Shown in pieces: positions 62,781 through 64,000 of a stretch of 64,000 nt of DNA. The notes beneath the pieces are model-generated. The model was given only the letters and a program-made list of their open reading frames with translations. It was not told the origin of the DNA and did no database searches. The translations under genes were made by a program, and so were the position numbers. The stretch comes from Talpa occidentalis. Taxonomy: Eukaryota > Chordata > Mammalia > Eulipotyphla > Talpidae. Position 1 is the stretch's first letter. Each line of letters opens with the position of its first letter. Where the stretch lies: positions 25,033,784-25,097,783 of the forward strand of contig NW_023602073.1 of the NCBI RefSeq assembly GCF_014898055.3, written 5' to 3'.

Positions 62781-64000
62781 GAGAAAAGTGATCTTATCTG
62801 CCTATCCTAAGATGTTATAAAATAAACACGTACTGTCTATAGGCACCCTGGAGGATACCTGCTCGAGGTCACCAGGACAGGTGGGGCTGGCAGGACATTG
62901 CCTCGCAGGCACCTATGCCACAGGCTAGCACCTCAGCAGGTACCAGTTTGTCCCAGAACAGGGTCAAATCTGCTTACTTGAATAAAGTGGAAAGAATATT
63001 GGTAGGACATGGGTTGAAATACAGAATCTACCACTGATTCACTGTAGGTGGAGGCGTTCTTCCTGGCCTCCCAGCAGGTGGCAGAGGGTTCCTGATCTTC
63101 CTACATTGAAATCCTCTCTTTCCCCCTTTTCAGCAGGAAAGGATGAGATCACATAGGATGCCAGAGGTAGACATGTGGCCCAGTACTGGTCATCACCTGG
63201 CTGTAGCTGTTCACCTCTAGTGACTCACTTAGAGAGCGCAATCAAGCCTAACCAGGTAATGAGACTCTATTGTGGATTTTGTCAGGGCTCTAGAGAGACA
63301 TGCTCTCTCAATTGGCATTGCGGATTAGCTGCACATGGTCCTGGTAGGGTCTATAATCTTAAAAACCCTCTTTCAGATTTAGTAAATATTAAAACAACCT
63401 CTAGGCCACAAAGGAAATTCACATGTTTTGAGAGGAAACCATCCTGTTATGTCAAATACCTCCTATTTTATAGGTGCCATGCTGAGGTGATATTTATACT
63501 TCATAACCACAGGCAGTCAATGAACAAAGAGCATTACTAACACGACAGGTGTGGAAAAGGTCATATTTAAATTAATACAGGCCTGTTTTTATAAATATGT
63601 AGATAATAGATATTATCAACAAAGTTCTTTCTAATAGACTCAATGCAAATCCCTGTTTCATCTCGAATTCTAACCTTCAACCACAAAAGTATGTAATGAC
63701 TACAAAAACTTATATGGCATTCTATTGTTCTTTTATTCTGTAGAATATATTTGTGTTGGGAAAGGAACTTGTTTGTTTAAGTTGTAAATGAACTATCAAG
63801 TCGTGTTAATCCAAAGCAACAATCTTTAAATAATGTAGATTCTTTGTTCATTGTAAAACCTCAGACCCTGGGGTCTGATATTCTTGAAGTGAATAAACAG
63901 TATTTCTCACAAATTCAAAGTAAACCCCCGCAAAACCTGGTTTCTCCTGCAGAGGACAGCAAACACTTTTGTAAGTCAAACACTAGACTTTATGGACAAT
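62781..64000. other. Unassigned intronic sequence to window end
   Basis: A 121-codon plus-strand frame (63175-63540) shows no recognisable domain and no splice context. No repeat recognised. Confidence 0.4.

Noticed and set aside
63175..63540. 121-codon plus-strand frame
   Set aside because: No recognisable motif; opposite strand to the host gene; length is possible by chance.

Overview
The window is mammalian nuclear DNA. It has interspersed tRNA-derived SINEs, 5'-truncated L1s with target-site duplications, solo retroviral LTRs, and ancient MIR, L2, MLT1, MER and Tigger relics. Coding sequence is almost absent. The only coding segment I can support is one 165-bp exon on the minus strand (56386-56550), recognisable as PHACTR1 (phosphatase and actin regulator 1). 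It has good splice sites, and both ends are split after the first base of a codon. On that reading, 56551-64000 is the upstream PHACTR1 intron and 1-56385 the downstream one. I found no neighbouring exon in either flank. PHACTR1 is known for very long introns, so this is expected.

The dominant young repeat is a tRNA-headed SINE of about 250-290 bp. I count 15 copies: ten on the minus strand (sense to PHACTR1) and five on the plus strand. They fall into two subfamilies by their 3' ends. I cannot match this SINE confidently to a named family. The surrounding repeats indicate a placental mammal, and the SINE head suggests Laurasiatheria. A talpid-like or other eulipotyphlan, or a pangolin, are guesses only.

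Layout. 1-9.5 kb: MIR, antisense L1 3' ends, an L1 ORF1-like relic and SINEs. 9.7-13.6 kb: three related plus-strand solo LTRs (one at 10.2 kb, a head-to-tail pair at 12.8 and 13.15 kb) and four SINEs. 14-25 kb: MER20-, MER5A- and Tigger/MER2-like DNA transposons, a minus-strand L2 split by a minus-strand solo LTR (19085-19570) and a SINE, and an MLT1 LTR. 25-31.4 kb: a dense L1 cluster with an old LTR inside an old L1, then two younger truncated L1s, the first split by two nested SINEs. 31.4-43 kb: mostly unassigned intron, with MLT1, L2 and MIR. 43.9-44.4 kb: a solo LTR carrying an uninterrupted (CAG)28 tract. 45-53 kb: SINEs, MIR, MLT1 and long L2 relics. 56.4 kb: the PHACTR1 exon. 57-64 kb: unassigned intron with L2, MIR and an L1 3' end.

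There is no operon, CRISPR array, phage or other novel gene system. The points of interest are the exon, the SINE family and its unusual copies (head-only, nested, internally deleted), the CAG-expanded LTR, the tandem LTR pair and the two L1s with a shared truncation point. All repeat names rest on recognising motifs by eye, and the boundaries of ancient repeats are approximate.
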